Assembly: GCA_030374765.1 (NCBI GenBank) | Contig: JARGXX010000068.1 | Coordinates: 310,001 to 374,000, forward strand | Origin: Agarophyton chilense | Taxonomy: Eukaryota > Rhodophyta > Florideophyceae > Gracilariales > Gracilariaceae | DNA: 64,000 nt | Direction of reading: 5' to 3' | Shown here: positions 39,619-51,505 of the stretch, in pieces | How the letters are laid out: each line of letters starts with the position of its first letter | How positions within the stretch are numbered: the stretch's first letter is position 1 | Program-made: the position numbers and the translations under genes | The notes under the pieces: model-generated | What the model was told of the DNA's origin: nothing | Seen by the model: the letters and a program-made list of their open reading frames with translations, nothing else | Database searches by the model: none

Positions 39619-41832
39619 ATGAGCACCCGATCAGGTGCTTCCTTCAGGCGTTCGACTTCGAACGACAATCAGTCTGTTTCGGGCAGTGGTCGAGAGGCTA
39701 GTTCTACAAAGAACAACGCCTCAGCACTCAGCGGAAGCGAACCCCCGAAACTTTTCCGAGTTGCCCAGTTAGCCCATGACCCGAAGCCAGGGGAGGCGCA
39801 GTCAGCGACTGCGAGAGATGCTGCCTCCTCACCCTCCCCAGTCGTGGAAGAACCTTCTTCCTCCGGACCCGCAGGTTCTAGTGTGCCAGTGAACACACCA
39901 TTGGTAGCTCTTGCTACCTCGCCTAGAGTGGATTTCACTCCCCTTCCCTTACCGAGGCTGGACCCCCCAGCGAAACAGTCTACGACGACTGATACTGTTC
40001 GTCCCAGTAAGGTGTTTCCCCCTGAAAAAGGTCTTCATGCCCCACCCACGGGAGGAATTCCCATCAACGTGGATGAAACTCCATCCCCAAAACCTCCAAT
40101 GGACGTAGTACCGGTGCAACTCCGACAGCTCGTCGTTGCCGAGGTTGTAGACCTCGTGCCCAGGCTCGTGACCCAGCAGGTTTACGATGCTGAGCGGAGT
40201 TGGAGGGAATCCCTCGAAGCTCGACTCGCCGAACTAACTGTAAAGGTTGTAGGTGAAGTGCAAGCTGCGCTGCAACAACGCCTTCAATCTTTTCTTGCGG
40301 TCGAGATCCCCCGCCAGGTGTTGCATGCCACACAACGAGGAGGTGTCACTTCTAATGGACAGGAGCTCCAGGGCCTGGAGACTCGAATTGTCAATATGGA
40401 CAAGAAGGTTGAGGAACTAGAGTTCCAACGAGCTGCCCTGCAAGCCCAGGTGGCATTCCTTATGGAGCATGGTACTTCTCCATCAGAAGGTGAGGTTCCC
40501 TTACACAAGCCCAGGGCTTCTAAAGCCAAGCAGGAGCGCAAACGCTCTAAGGTGAAGCGCAAATCCGGTTCGGAATCTTCGTCCACGGATGATACATCAT
40601 CCTCGAGCTCAGAGTCCGGTGCGGACTTGCGGAAGCATAATCTCGCAGAGATTAACCCTGCTAATAGCCGCTTCAAGAAAGTCTTGTCGTACAAGACATA
40701 TCGGTTAGATAATCGAGCAACAAGCGAGAGCTCAAGAGTTAAGCGACGAGTCGCTTCTATGGTCAAGCGGTTCAATACCACCATGGCGAACCGTCTGCTC
40801 GACGGAGCAGATCCTATGTCAGTCCTGACCTTTTTAGCCGCGTTCAAACGCGAGGCCAATAACAACGGAATCTCCGAAGGTATGGCAAAGTTAGTACTCC
40901 CGTACTTCCTGAAGGGCAATGCCCGTATAGCGTACGACAGTGCTTTGCACGTGGACGCGATTGACGATTCCTCCACGGGAATCAAGTCATGGCCAGAGGC
41001 TATCCGATGGCTGCTACGCATCTACGCGAAGGATGAGTATATCCAGGATCTAGTACGTGATGTCCGATTACTACGCCAGAGGGCTGGTGAGACTGAGCAG
41101 TCTTTCGGACAGCGTGTCCGCCTGAAGTTCTCGAGACTTGGTGAGGTTTATTCAAAGGAAGAGAAAATTGCTTCCTTTATCGAAGGGCTTTTGCCCAGCG
41201 TCGCTTCGTGTGTGACACGAGACCGCCAGCTCCACCGCGATCGATTTATGACCTTGGACGTTGTGGTTGAACTGGCTATGTCTCATGGACATACGTCAAG
41301 GCTGAGGCGACCGCTCAGGCATCCGTTGATTGTTAAGCCGTATCAGGCTAAGGCACCGGTGATGTCACTGGAGGGTACGACCCTTTCCACCGATACGGCC
41401 CTGACAGGCCGGAATCTTGGCGACGACGCCATACTGCATATCGGCACCGATGTAGAGGGTCCGCCTACGGACCCAAGCTACAGTTGTAGCATAACAGAGG
41501 CGGAAACCCTTCTGCAATCTGACCCGTTGGGACAGAGTGACACCGCGCTTCCGGTAGTGTCAAACTATAACCCCCGTATGGAGGAGTGGGCGCAGCCCAA
41601 GCGCGTTGGATGGGTTGATCGAAGATTCCAGCGGAGCCAGCATGCGCCGCGACGCGAAGCTTACGGAGCTTGTTACTTGTGCGCCAATCCCGACCACGTG
41701 GTCGCTGATTGCGAGTGGATCACTCCGGCCATGCGAGCGCAGGCTCGACAGCGTATAATGGAGGCCTCTCCAGAGATAGCGGCAAGGATGCCGGCGATGG
41801 TCTACTACGTGGCAGGACTCACGCCTCCATGA
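39619..41832 (+). CDS. gag: Element 3 Gag, intact
   Basis: 737 codons from ATG, uninterrupted. Ser/Pro-rich N-terminus, a predicted coiled-coil region (about 165-295, with LETRIVNMDKKVEELEFQRA), a basic/poly-Ser tract (about 300-340), a capsid-like core with DPMSVLTFLAAFKRE and RVRLKFSRLGEVYSKEEK, and a CCHC knuckle CYLCANPDHVVADC at about 685-698. Distant in sequence from the other three Gags but with the same layout. Confidence 0.92.
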   Translation: MSTRSGASFRRSTSNDNQSVSGSGREASSTKNNASALSGSEPPKLFRVAQLAHDPKPGEAQSATARDAASSPSPVVEEPSSSGPAGSSVPVNTPLVALATSPRVDFTPLPLPRLDPPAKQSTTTDTVRPSKVFPPEKGLHAPPTGGIPINVDETPSPKPPMDVVPVQLRQLVVAEVVDLVPRLVTQQVYDAERSWRESLEARLAELTVKVVGEVQAALQQRLQSFLAVEIPRQVLHATQRGGVTSNGQELQGLETRIVNMDKKVEELEFQRAALQAQVAFLMEHGTSPSEGEVPLHKPRASKAKQERKRSKVKRKSGSESSSTDDTSSSSSESGADLRKHNLAEINPANSRFKKVLSYKTYRLDNRATSESSRVKRRVASMVKRFNTTMANRLLDGADPMSVLTFLAAFKREANNNGISEGMAKLVLPYFLKGNARIAYDSALHVDAIDDSSTGIKSWPEAIRWLLRIYAKDEYIQDLVRDVRLLRQRAGETEQSFGQRVRLKFSRLGEVYSKEEKIASFIEGLLPSVASCVTRDRQLHRDRFMTLDVVVELAMSHGHTSRLRRPLRHPLIVKPYQAKAPVMSLEGTTLSTDTALTGRNLGDDAILHIGTDVEGPPTDPSYSCSITEAETLLQSDPLGQSDTALPVVSNYNPRMEEWAQPKRVGWVDRRFQRSQHAPRREAYGACYLCANPDHVVADCEWITPAMRAQARQRIMEASPEIAARMPAMVYYVAGLTPP

Positions 41833-41857
41833 AGAGGATACCAGGCCCTACGACCTA

Positions 41858-41916
41858 GCGCGGTGTCCGCGCAACCCCAGGTCCTTCGCAAGGACAACGC
41901 TGAGCCCCAAGCTCAG
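41858..41916 (+). promoter_or_regulatory. Three consecutive stem-loops at the element 3 gag/pol junction
   Basis: Perfect 6-bp stems: GCGCGG-TGT-CCGCGC (41858-41872), GTCCTT-CGC-AAGGAC (41881-41895) and CTGAGC with GCTCAG (41900-41916). They begin 26 bases after the gag stop. Pol is in the -1 frame relative to gag, but that frame has stops before about 41907. The join may therefore use another mechanism, or this copy is damaged. Confidence 0.5.
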
Positions 41917-44900
41917 GGAAACGTCCCCCGGACTTAGAGGCTCAAGTATCCTCTTCTAAGACTCCGGATATCAGAGACGAAGGTGACGAAATCGTTACCA
42001 AGTGTCTATTAGACAAGTGTGCGGAAGTTGTTACGCCGCAACAGGACCCCGTCCTCAAAATAGGACGCTTCAACTACAAAGTTGTAGCCCGTTTTGGCTT
42101 TAGCAAAGACGATGCCATGGAGGTTTTATCCGTATTGGATACAGGGGCCGCTCCCAACCTCATCCACCAGGATGCAGTTCCGGGGTTGGGGATAACCCCA
42201 TTTGCACCCGCTCAGAAGTCCCTCGGACTTAACGACGCAGGAGGGCATGCCCTCAAAATACGCAGCACCACCGTGCTAACCGTCCGCATCGCGGATTATC
42301 TGGCACGCGTGCCATTCCCGCTCGCCGAACGTCTGAGTACAGACGTGATCCTAGGATGTGATTTCATCGATAAGCATGTTGACGCTATCCACCCTAAGAG
42401 GGGGACCCTTTATATGAGTAACTACTCATCTGTTCCGATATGCCGACGACCGGCATCTGATTGGCGTCGCACGCCACCGAACGGTGAGGGAAAGAAGCTA
42501 AAGAAGGACCCCTTCTACCATTGCAGACGTATTCACGTCGCACGGAAGATAGCCCTTTCTCCTAGCTCTGAAACCATCGTCTTGACGAGGTGCGCCGATG
42601 GAGAAAGTTTCTTTCTCCAGCCAGAACAGAAGCTCTTCGACAAATATCGCGTTCGTCTGGCGAATGGCGTCGCGAACGTTCGCAGCAACAGACCGTTCAG
42701 AGTTATTGTCGCCAACTTCGCTCGTCACGAAGTGACGCTTTGTAAAGGACAAGTCCTTGGTCTTGCTGTTCTGCAGCGCCCGTCAGACATCTACGCAATC
42801 CTGCACGATCGACAATTCGAGGAACCGGAACCCGGAAACCTCAGGCCACACCCGGCATGTGACACTAGAGGGTCGCGGACGACCAAGCCTCGAACGAGCC
42901 TCTTGGACTCGATAGATCTCTCGGAGATCTCGCCAAAGATGCAGCGTGCCGTGAAAGAGATGCTTGGTAAGCATGAAGACATGTGGAGCGGTAAGCTTGG
43001 AGAGATTCGAGGACCTCCTCATCGGATCAAGTTGATGTCAGGGGCAACCCCTGTTCACTCGCAACCTTATCGAGCTGGACCGAAGATTAGAGAACACGAG
43101 TTCGCCGAAGTTAAGCGTATGCTTGATGCAGGTGTCATCGCACCGGCCAGGTCAGAGTGGGCAAGCCCAGTTGTCTTTGTTCCGAAACTTGACGGAAGCC
43201 TACGCTTCTGCGTAGATTATAGGCGCCTCAACGCCCTTACCGTGAAGGATACCTATCCCCTACCCCGCATAGACGAGTGTCTTGACAGCTTGGGCGAGGC
43301 CCAGTTTTCTACCACGCTAGATTGCAATAGCGGGTATTGGCAACTGCCCGTCGCACCTGAAGTTCAGGACAAAACCACGTTCACGTGTCATGCAGGGACC
43401 TATAGGTTCACTCGTATGCCCTTTGGGCTTTGCAACGCCCCAGCAACGTTCCAGAGAATCGTGGATATCCTGATAGCAGGATTCAAATGGCAATGTTGCC
43501 TGGTGTATATTGATGATGTCATCATCTTCTCCAAAAATGCGGACGAACACATACGACATGTGGACGAGATACTCAGTGTTCTCAGAAACGCAGGGTCAAC
43601 CCTGAAGTTGAAGAAGTGTCACTTCTTTCGGAGGTCAGTAGATTACCTTCGCCACGTAATCAAACCGGGCCTGTTGGAAGTTGCCACGAAGAATCTTGAG
43701 GCTCTCCAGAAGGCGCGACCACCTGCGACGCAGACTGAAGTTCGATCCTTTCTCGGAATGTGCAACGTCTACCGACGTTTTGTGCGAAATTTCGCGAAAG
43801 TTGCTGCACCGCTGACGGAGCTTACGAAGAAATAGGTTTCACCTCGATTGCCGCAGCTCACAGATGAGCAGTTAGAAGCGTTTACAATGCTTAAGCAAGC
43901 ACTGACGCACGCGCCAGTGTTAAAGCTACCAAGGGCAGACCGCTCGTTTACGGTGGAGACCGATGCCAGTGCTGGCCAGATTGGTTGCGTCTTGACGCAA
44001 GTTCATAACGAAATCCGTCATCCAGTTGGGTATTGGAGCCGTACTTTGTCCGCCACTGAGAGGAGATACTCCACTACGGAGCGAGAATGTCTCACAGTTT
44101 TGTGGGCGCTGACCATATTACGGCCTTACATAGAGCGCACGCACTTCACAGTGATCAGCGACCACCAGTCCTTGAGATGGCTTCTCGGATTGTCGGACTC
44201 CGACGCGAATAGCCGCATAACTAGATGGAGGTTACGCCTCGCAGAGTATGATTACGAAGTCATTTACAAGAAGGGCTCGGAAAACCAAGCGGCCGATGCG
44301 TTGTCGCGCATGCCCACAGATGGTGAGACCGCTATGAGACCTTCAGAGGATATACCCTGTTTTGTGTGTGAGCCGGAGGCTACAGGCTCGAGCATCACGT
44401 TCTGCAATGCCTCGCATCCTTGGGATGCCGCCCTCGACGTTGAAGAACATGAGCTGACGGCGGTTTCGCTAGAAGAATTGCTCGCCGAGCAAGCCCCAGA
44501 CTCATTCGGTGAGGACATGAGAGAACGATCTCTCCATGACCCCAAATGCCGTGTGTACACGGACCATGATGGACTATTAGTCCGCAAAGCTAGAATAGAT
44601 CAAAGCGAGCAGGTGCTTACAGCAAAATCGCTAAGGGAGCGCGTGATGCATATGCATCATTACCCCCCGTGTCGCAGGACACCCGGGAGGACGAAGGATG
44701 TACGCCACGATGCGTCGACGCTATTACTGGCCAAGCATGGCTGCCGATGTGTACCGTTTGGTCAACGAGTGTGACTCGTGTGTGAAGGAGAGGATTTCTC
44801 TTGTGAGAAAAAGCTCCCGATTGAAGCTGTTCCCGGCGACCGCACCGCTGGAAAGTGTCGCGATCGACATCCTGGGGCCACTTCAGACTACGAGTAGAGG

Positions 44901-45981
44901 TAATCGTTACATGCTGGTGATCTGTGACCGCTTCACAAAGTTGACGAAGACCATCTCTTTGTCGAACACCGATGCGTTCGCAATTGCAAGGGCGTTCTGC
45001 ACCCATTGGGTGTTTGTCTACGGACCACCCGTCACTGTCCTGTCGGACAATGGATCTAACTTCGCCTCGAAGTTCTTTCAGAGCGCTTGCCAAATCCTTG
45101 GCATCAAGAACCTCTTCACGTCCACGTACCATCCGCAGACCAACGGTCAAGTCGAGAGGTTCAACCAAACCATGTTGTCTGCCTTGAGGCATTATGTTGC
45201 TGAGCATCAGCACAACTGGGACCTTTACAGCGATGCGCTGACCTTCGGGTACCATACACTAGTCCATTCTAGCACCGGCCATTCCCCGTTCGAGTTGGTA
45301 CTCGCTAACGCCCCGGAGCCGCTGGCTCTACAGAGACTCGGAACCCTAAAAGGGAAGGCTCCTCGCGAGATTAAGATGCAGTTTTTGACACAGCTGCGTC
45401 AACTGCTGTCGCGCGCGACCGGTGCCTTAACTAAAGCGCAGCAACGCTACAAGCAGCGGTACGATGCTCGCGTCGTTGAGAAGCGAATGCCGGAACCCGG
45501 TACGTATGTGTACCTGCGGAGGCACTTAGACCCTAGGGAGCCAGAGGTTCCAGGTGAGAAGATCTCCCGTAAATTGAGACGAAAGGTCGTTGGACCTTAC
45601 AAGGTCATCAGCGGTGACGAGGAAAACCACACGGTTCTTATTGAGAACGAAGGACTGGAGGAGCGTCATAACTTGGACCACGTGGTCATTGGAGCGTCTA
45701 AGCCGCCCGCGGTAACAGGAGATGACGAAAGCGTCATAGACAAGATAGTGGGTCATACCCAGGGAGCGGCGGAGGAACGCGAGTACAAAGTTCGGTGGCT
45801 CGGATATACAGCAGAAGAAGACACCTTCCACACAGCTGATAGCCTGCCATGGAACCTCGTGGTTCGCTACTGCCGACGACGGAAGATTAGCGTCCCCGAC
45901 CGGGATGAGATACTTCTGCGAGCTAACCATGGCTCCACTCATGACCTAGTGGAACCCGCTGAGGCAAACTCGCAAGTGTAA
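41908..45981 (+). pseudogene. pol: Element 3 pol (protease to chromodomain), one stop and one frameshift
   Basis: Protease VLDTGAAPNLI (near 42135), RT with YIDD (LVYIDDVIIFS near 43503), RNase H (SDHQSLRWLLG near 44157), integrase zinc region (NECDSCVKE near 44766), integrase core with LSDNGSNFAS and HPQTNGQVERFN, and a C-terminal chromodomain (EYKVRWLGYTAEEDTFHTAD, about 45781-45840). TAG at 43833-43835 interrupts the frame between RT and RNase H, and a frameshift lies between about 44660 and 44698 before the integrase. The linker between integrase and chromodomain is much shorter than in elements 1 and 4. Confidence 0.9.
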
Positions 45982-46306
45982 ACACAACACTGAAACTGTT
46001 GGACCTGTGCTGGCTCCCCACTATTGCGGCCGGAGTAGGGCCCGTCCCAATCCCAACACATTCGCTAGATGGCTAACCTACTGGAATGGTAGAGCAAAGG
46101 AGGCAAGCAGGTGTTCAAGGGAACGCATTTGTTTTATGAAAAGAAGGTTTGGACAGCTACACTTGAGATAATTCCTCCTCACTATCTAGGAGTTCGTCCC
46201 CAGGGGCCGTCGACGGCCCTGCAGGCACGGCAGTGCTGCTCATATGAGGGATAGTCCCCGTAGTCGAAGTGGTTGGTGCGGCCACTGCAGCAGGTCCCGG
46301 CGTTGA
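45982..46306. other. Spacer between convergent pol and antisense ORF of element 3
   Basis: 325 bp with no gene. It lacks the strong pyrimidine bias of elements 1 and 4. Confidence 0.5.
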
Positions 46307-47977
46307 CTAAGGGTTGTTGGCCATCCTGGCCTGGAGTTGAGCAAGGCTCGTCACCCCGTAGGCCTTGAGGGCATCCAGTAGAGCTGCAGCAAAGTTCTCT
46401 TTTGCAAGCTCACTTGGCAGTGCGGGCACCAATCCAAGTTTTGGCCGTTTGGCCAACGGTCGGTCGACTATGTCGACATCCTTCGGTTTGGATGCTAGCT
46501 TCGCTAGTTGTTGGCGTCGCCATTCTGCAAGGCGTACCGATTTCGTCGAGTTCGACGAGGTAGATACCCGGCCTACAGAGAGAGGAGCGATGAAGTCCGC
46601 CCGCGGATTCTCTACAACGAGGTTGCCTCCTTGGTCATGGATGACTAGGTATTGTTCTGGAATGTCCAGAGTCCAAAGGATTGGGTTGAATACAACCCAA
46701 TCACAGCCGCGATGCACCGGAGTTGCTCCATCGTTGTGGGCAGGGCGCATTGCGCCACACATTCGGACGCGTGGCGTAGCAGGGAAGTCAGGAAACACCC
46801 CGTCTTTTGGAAGAGAAGACCACCAGGTCTTGTCGATAAATTCGAGTAGAGTTTCCAGACTCTTCGCTTCGGCGTTGCGTCGCTCGTCATCAGCCAGATC
46901 GGGCTCGACGCCAGTGAGATTATGATCTCTTATGTCCTTGCGTACAGGTGGAGGGATCCACCATAAGCGACCCACGCGGGCCTCATAGATGAGATGGCGT
47001 GCCACCGAGCAGGCCCATTCAGTGCGGAGCACTGTTTGGTATCCAGGATACCTGGTGATTTATGAGCCCCGGTAGACGACTACCGGCAAAATTTCGTTGA
47101 AGAACCCGTATGGGACTTCAACTTCCTCCCACCACCATGGCAAAGGCCATGATATGTCGAGGATGACATTTTTCTGGAAACAGTCGACCTCGACTTGGTG
47201 GTAAGCTACCAGAACCTGGTACTTGTGCCGGCGCATGCGCTCGAATTGTCGCCAAAAAAGTGGCGTGTACGTCATGATTTGGTCGCGCCAAGCGTCCATC
47301 GGAGGTAGTACCCTTGCGACAAAGTCGCCTGACGCATCGCGACTACAGGGGTCGAGGACCCAATTGGCTCCGTTGTCACGGATGACCGTCGGAGGCAGCA
47401 CACGGAGTATTTTCGGATTCCGTAGGATGCGCTCAATCTCCTCGGCACCCATGCCGTTGTGGACTTCCTCGAAGGTGATCAGCCAGGGAATCCCCTCATC
47501 ATCCTCGCAGAGGTACGGGAAAGGCAAGCAAAGCTTGTGAATCAGAGGGCGGTCGTCCGTCCAACTTTCAACCCTGTCCAGGGAGCTTTCGCGTAGCGTG
47601 CTCGCTACGTACGGTTCATCCGCCGGACGTTGGTAGAACTCGATGTCCACCCGGCCGACGAAGTCATCTGAAATTAAGCTGCGGAACGCGGCAAGACGCG
47701 CTCGTCGTTCGATTAGCAGCCGCAAAAAGTGACGGCGACCGCACACGGTCAGGTCCGATGAAGGATGGCTAGCCATCTCTCTGAAGGTGTACGAGCGGAA
47801 GCACTCTTCGATTTCTGCGACATCTTGTAGCCATGTGGCTAATTTCGCGAGTCCTATTGGGACTTCAGGACGAGACAAGGTTGTCTCTGAGGCCCAGCGA
47901 ACCTGTTGAAGCGATCGCTCGAAGAGCGGTTCACGGTGGCCATCGCGGCGGTGCTTGCAGGGATCCGTTCCTATCAT
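46307..47977 (-). pseudogene. Element 3 antisense accessory ORF, one in-frame stop
   Basis: 556 codons in one minus-strand frame from ATG, broken only by TAA at 47060-47062, where the related proteins have Tyr. The N-terminal half has diverged from the other elements. The core is recognisable: WPLPWWWEEVEVPYGFFNEI against VPLPGWWSSVEVCRGCYVEL in element 1, LRTEWACSVARHLIYEA against LTEWTVRAAAYILWEA, a TLLEFIDKTWWSSLP block and DWVVFNPILW. Its place and antisense direction are the same. Conservation across two element families argues for a real protein. No known domain is recognised. Confidence 0.75.
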
Positions 47978-48068
47978 ACTGTGCGTGGCACAGTTGAAGC
48001 AATATCAGCGATGCTGTGCTGTCTTGTGATCGGGATCACTCTTGGCTGTAGCGGGGACGCTACAAGCT

Positions 48069-48083
48069 GAGAAGGGGGTGATG
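48069..48083 (+). promoter_or_regulatory. Element 3 polypurine tract
   Basis: GAGAAGGGGGTGATG directly precedes the 3' LTR TGACGC. Confidence 0.75.
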
Positions 48084-48650
48084 TGACGCAACGCGCCGGG
48101 CCCTTATTTAGGACAAGTAGCCATCCTCCTCCGACCTCCTTACACTAAGCAGTGACGACGCTGTAATAGCTGGCATACTGCCAGGATGAAATACCGTGCA
48201 TGGCGCTAGGTGTCATACGTGTGGCAATGGCCGGCAGCTAGTTCGTGTGGTTGGCACCATACAGTACTCTGCACTGTATGCCTTGTAATTTTTAATTGTA
48301 TTTATTAGTTGTATTCTATCGTAATGGCTAACTGCTAAGCGGCCGGCGGTACTTGAGTGCCGGGTGGCCGGGGGCTATACCAAAGTAAAGTCCTCAAGCG
48401 GGGGCCCTCCGACATACTAGTTCGTGTCTTGAGACTATAGGGTTATCAGACCTTCGTTCCAAGTCGACGCCGACACTACAGGCAGCAGTCTGATCAACTG
48501 CTGCAGAGGTACCTCTCGCGTTTTAGCCTATCGGGTATTCCCCGTCCAGTCCTTGCCCTCACGGCCATCGGTCGCCGCGTGGCGCATTGCACTTTCGCTC
48601 GGTCTATTGGACCGCTGGCAGTTCTACTGCCCGAGCAGATTGTAGACCCG
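48084..48650 (+). repeat. Element 3 3' LTR, first part
   Basis: 567 bp matching 38340-38906. It ends with ACCCG, the target duplication of element 4, and resumes at 60395. Confidence 0.95.
48646..48650. repeat. Target-site duplication of element 4 (left), ACCCG
   Basis: Repeated at 60390-60394. The uninterrupted sequence in the 5' LTR of element 3 has one copy. Confidence 0.95.
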
Positions 48651-49567
48651 TGTGGAGCAAAACCCGGCCACGGGAAGTGCTCTCAAGGTGTTCGAAGCCT
48701 TGCTCCCTGGGGGAGGCAGACTCAGAGACAGAGCCCTCCGTTCCACCCGTAGTGTGGGGTTTAACTCCCACGGGGGATTCCGGAAGTACTGACGGAGGTG
48801 AGGGGTAGAAACCGTTAGGTCGGGAATGGGTATGAGTATCCCAAAGAATGGGGGAGAATCCGGCGAAGAGGAAAAACGGGGCGAGGGTCGGGCACTAACA
48901 GGCACCGGACCCGAGAACCAGAAAAGGGGCGAAACAACAACAGAAACCCAATACAGGGGCGAAAACCTGTCCTCGAAAGGAAACAAAAAAAGCACGCAAC
49001 AAGTAAGCACAACCCTCACGGGGTATCGTGCACGCAGGTCGTCTGAGCGGTCCCAAGGGGGTGGTTGCACGGAAGCCAAACGTGGGCACTCTCCAAGTGG
49101 AGTCATGTACCTACGCAGGCGTTGCTAACCAGAGCCCGTTCCGGGTTGTAAGGCCGAAACGATGGCGACGAAGAACCTCTAAAGGTATCGAAGACCAACC
49201 TTGGTTACCATTTTCTCTGAGCTTCGGACTGTCAGATCTCGTCTCCCTAAGTAGGGCCCACTAACTAAACTCTACAGTAGTGCATACCTGCTCAGGGCCA
49301 TACACGTGGAGATCCCACTGTCAGGGCCCAAAAATCCAACGTTCTAACAAATATCCGAAAAATCGGTGCCAAAATTAAGCCACGTGTATCACTGGGCCAA
49401 TCCAACCATGGGCCATCCGAATTTTCACTTCATCGGCGAATTCTAACCAGAAAACAGTGCCACCCCAGCACACCTTAGAGGGGATCATAATCATAACCCT
49501 CGGAGGGTTCAATCCTCATTCTATGAGTTGCATCTTCAAGTATCCCCTAACTGGGCGTTGCTCTTCA
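48651..49567 (-). repeat. Element 4 3' LTR
   Basis: 917 bp. Sense start TGAAGAGCAACG, end ...CCACA. Confidence 0.95.
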
Positions 49568-49583
49568 TCTCCCCCTCCTTAAG
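49568..49583 (-). promoter_or_regulatory. Element 4 polypurine tract
   Basis: AAGGAGGGGGAGA on the minus strand directly upstream of the 3' LTR, as in elements 1 and 2. Confidence 0.85.
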
Positions 49584-49648
49584 ACCACGAAGAACATTCC
49601 GAGACGCGGGTGTCTCGCGTTCCGGTCGCTATATATACTGCTCTCCCA

Positions 49649-51505
49649 ATGGGGTCCTTCACCACTTCTGGGGATCGCCACAAAACCGGCACATCGGTAC
49701 AACTTTCTTCTACTTCTCCGACTTTCGGCGATAAGCAACTTCTCGCAACAGCAGTCTCAACCAACCCTCTCAAGGGCATGAACCCATACATCACCAACCC
49801 ACTCTCGGGGCCGTCGGCCTCCGCGCCGGCGGACAACGAAACTCCCCAGCAGGGTGGATATTCCTCCGGTTTTGATGCGGCTCCGTCAGGTACCGAACCT
49901 TCCGCCTCGGCGAGCAACCGACATCCTCAGGAGGATTTGGACATTAACGCGGTGGCGTGGAACTCCGCTCATGCGATGCCCTTGGTAGCAAACTCCAGAG
50001 GTTGGATCTCAAACGAATCCTTTCGAAGGTGGTGTCCCCTTACCGATCCGGTGATATATTCCCGCGCTCCGTGGTTCCATCCGACAGCGGTTCGCGACGA
50101 TGAGCTCATCGACTCCTACGTGGAGGACGGCTTATTGCCGGGTGGCCTACCTGTCGAGGTTGTACGTTCTCCCGATTGGAGGGCGCGGGTAGCCATAGAG
50201 CCTCAGTATCTATACCGCGGTCCCGGGGAGTCCCTGGACAAGGAGCGCGCAGCGATGGTGGCTCTGGCCTACCAGCGATTGGAGAGGTCACGCTTTGACC
50301 ATCTGGTTCCCCTGGAGTACGGGTTCGATGTCGCCTATTACCGCACGTACGGTGAGGTCTCCTACGGGGATAACCTGGCAGCCTTTCCCGAAGCCGAGTT
50401 CCGCGGACCGGGTTTTCCTCTCCGAGAAGATATGCTCCAATGGAGTCGTCCCATCCTTCGGGCTGAATTCAGGTACCTTCAACGGCAGTTTACCCAATAT
50501 GGGTTCGATCGACGCGTGCGCTTCGAGCGCCGCTCGCGCTCCCGTTTCGGGTTCCTTGTCCCATATCCTCACGTGGAACTGGAGCGTATCCGTAACACGG
50601 CGAAGGTTGGGCGATTCGTGCCCCTTCCAGCTTGGTAGAGTAAGGTGGAGATCCCCCGAGGGTGCTTTGCTGAAGTGCCCCCGTGCATCTACTATATCGG
50701 GTATCGTTTGATGCACGACCCGAACTCGGAATACTGGGCCCTCGTTGCAGCCGAGTGGGCAGCCCGCGTAGCGGGGCACCTCCTCTGGGATGCTCATGAC
50801 CATTTCCGTGTCTGGTATATTCCTCCGATGCTACGGACCTTCATGCGTCAGATCGACTTTGTCCCAGCGTTGGGTTCGGTCAGCAACGTGCAAGACCTGT
50901 ATCCAATCTTGGACGTGATCGACAACACCCAATGGGATCGAGTTCCAGTGGAAAATCAGCGCGCAGGGCAAGGATCCGCGCGAGACAAGTCTCCTGGCCG
51001 GTACCATCCGGGCTCCGGTAACTGGGTCTATTACAATCCCTTCGAAGGGGTTCGCATCAGCGCGGCGCAAGCACGGGCGCTGATGGACTCGCCTCGACCG
51101 ATGCCGGTGGGACACCCGACGGGGTTCATTTATACCGACGATTACGAGCACGAGCCTCCAGTAGACCTGGACGATCCAGCGTTGGATAACGACATGCCAG
51201 CTCCTAGTGGAGTACTCCCTGTGGAGCCATCTGCACCCTTCCAACCAGTGGGAACGACCTCAGCTGCGACGGCGAATGCATCCGGTGGCGGTCCATCTGC
51301 TCCCCCCGGGTGGGGTGTGAACACCCTTGCGCAGGCGCCGGTTGCCACTCCGCAGGCGGATAGTGTGCGACAAGGCCTCGTGAACGCGGGCATTCCGATT
51401 CCCCCGGGTATGACGGATGTGAGCCAGATGTTGGCTTTCGCCTCGGCGTACCATCAGGGTCAGAATCCCAACGGTGGGGCGGGTCCCTCCTCGGGCTTTC
51501 CGTAG
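49649..51505 (+). pseudogene. Element 4 antisense accessory ORF, one in-frame stop
   Basis: 618 codons from the first ATG (MGSFTT). A CTATATATAC stretch lies 12-21 bp upstream of it. The single break is TAG at 50636-50638, where element 1 has TGG (Trp). Landmarks are APWFHPTAV, RSRFGFLVPYPHVELERI, FVPLPAW before the stop and SKVEIPRGCFAEVPP after it, WAARVAGHLLWDAHD, a NWVYYNPFEG block and MPVGHPTGF. The tail is Pro/Ala/Gly-rich and its last 50 residues differ from elements 1 and 2. Function unknown. Confidence 0.75.
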
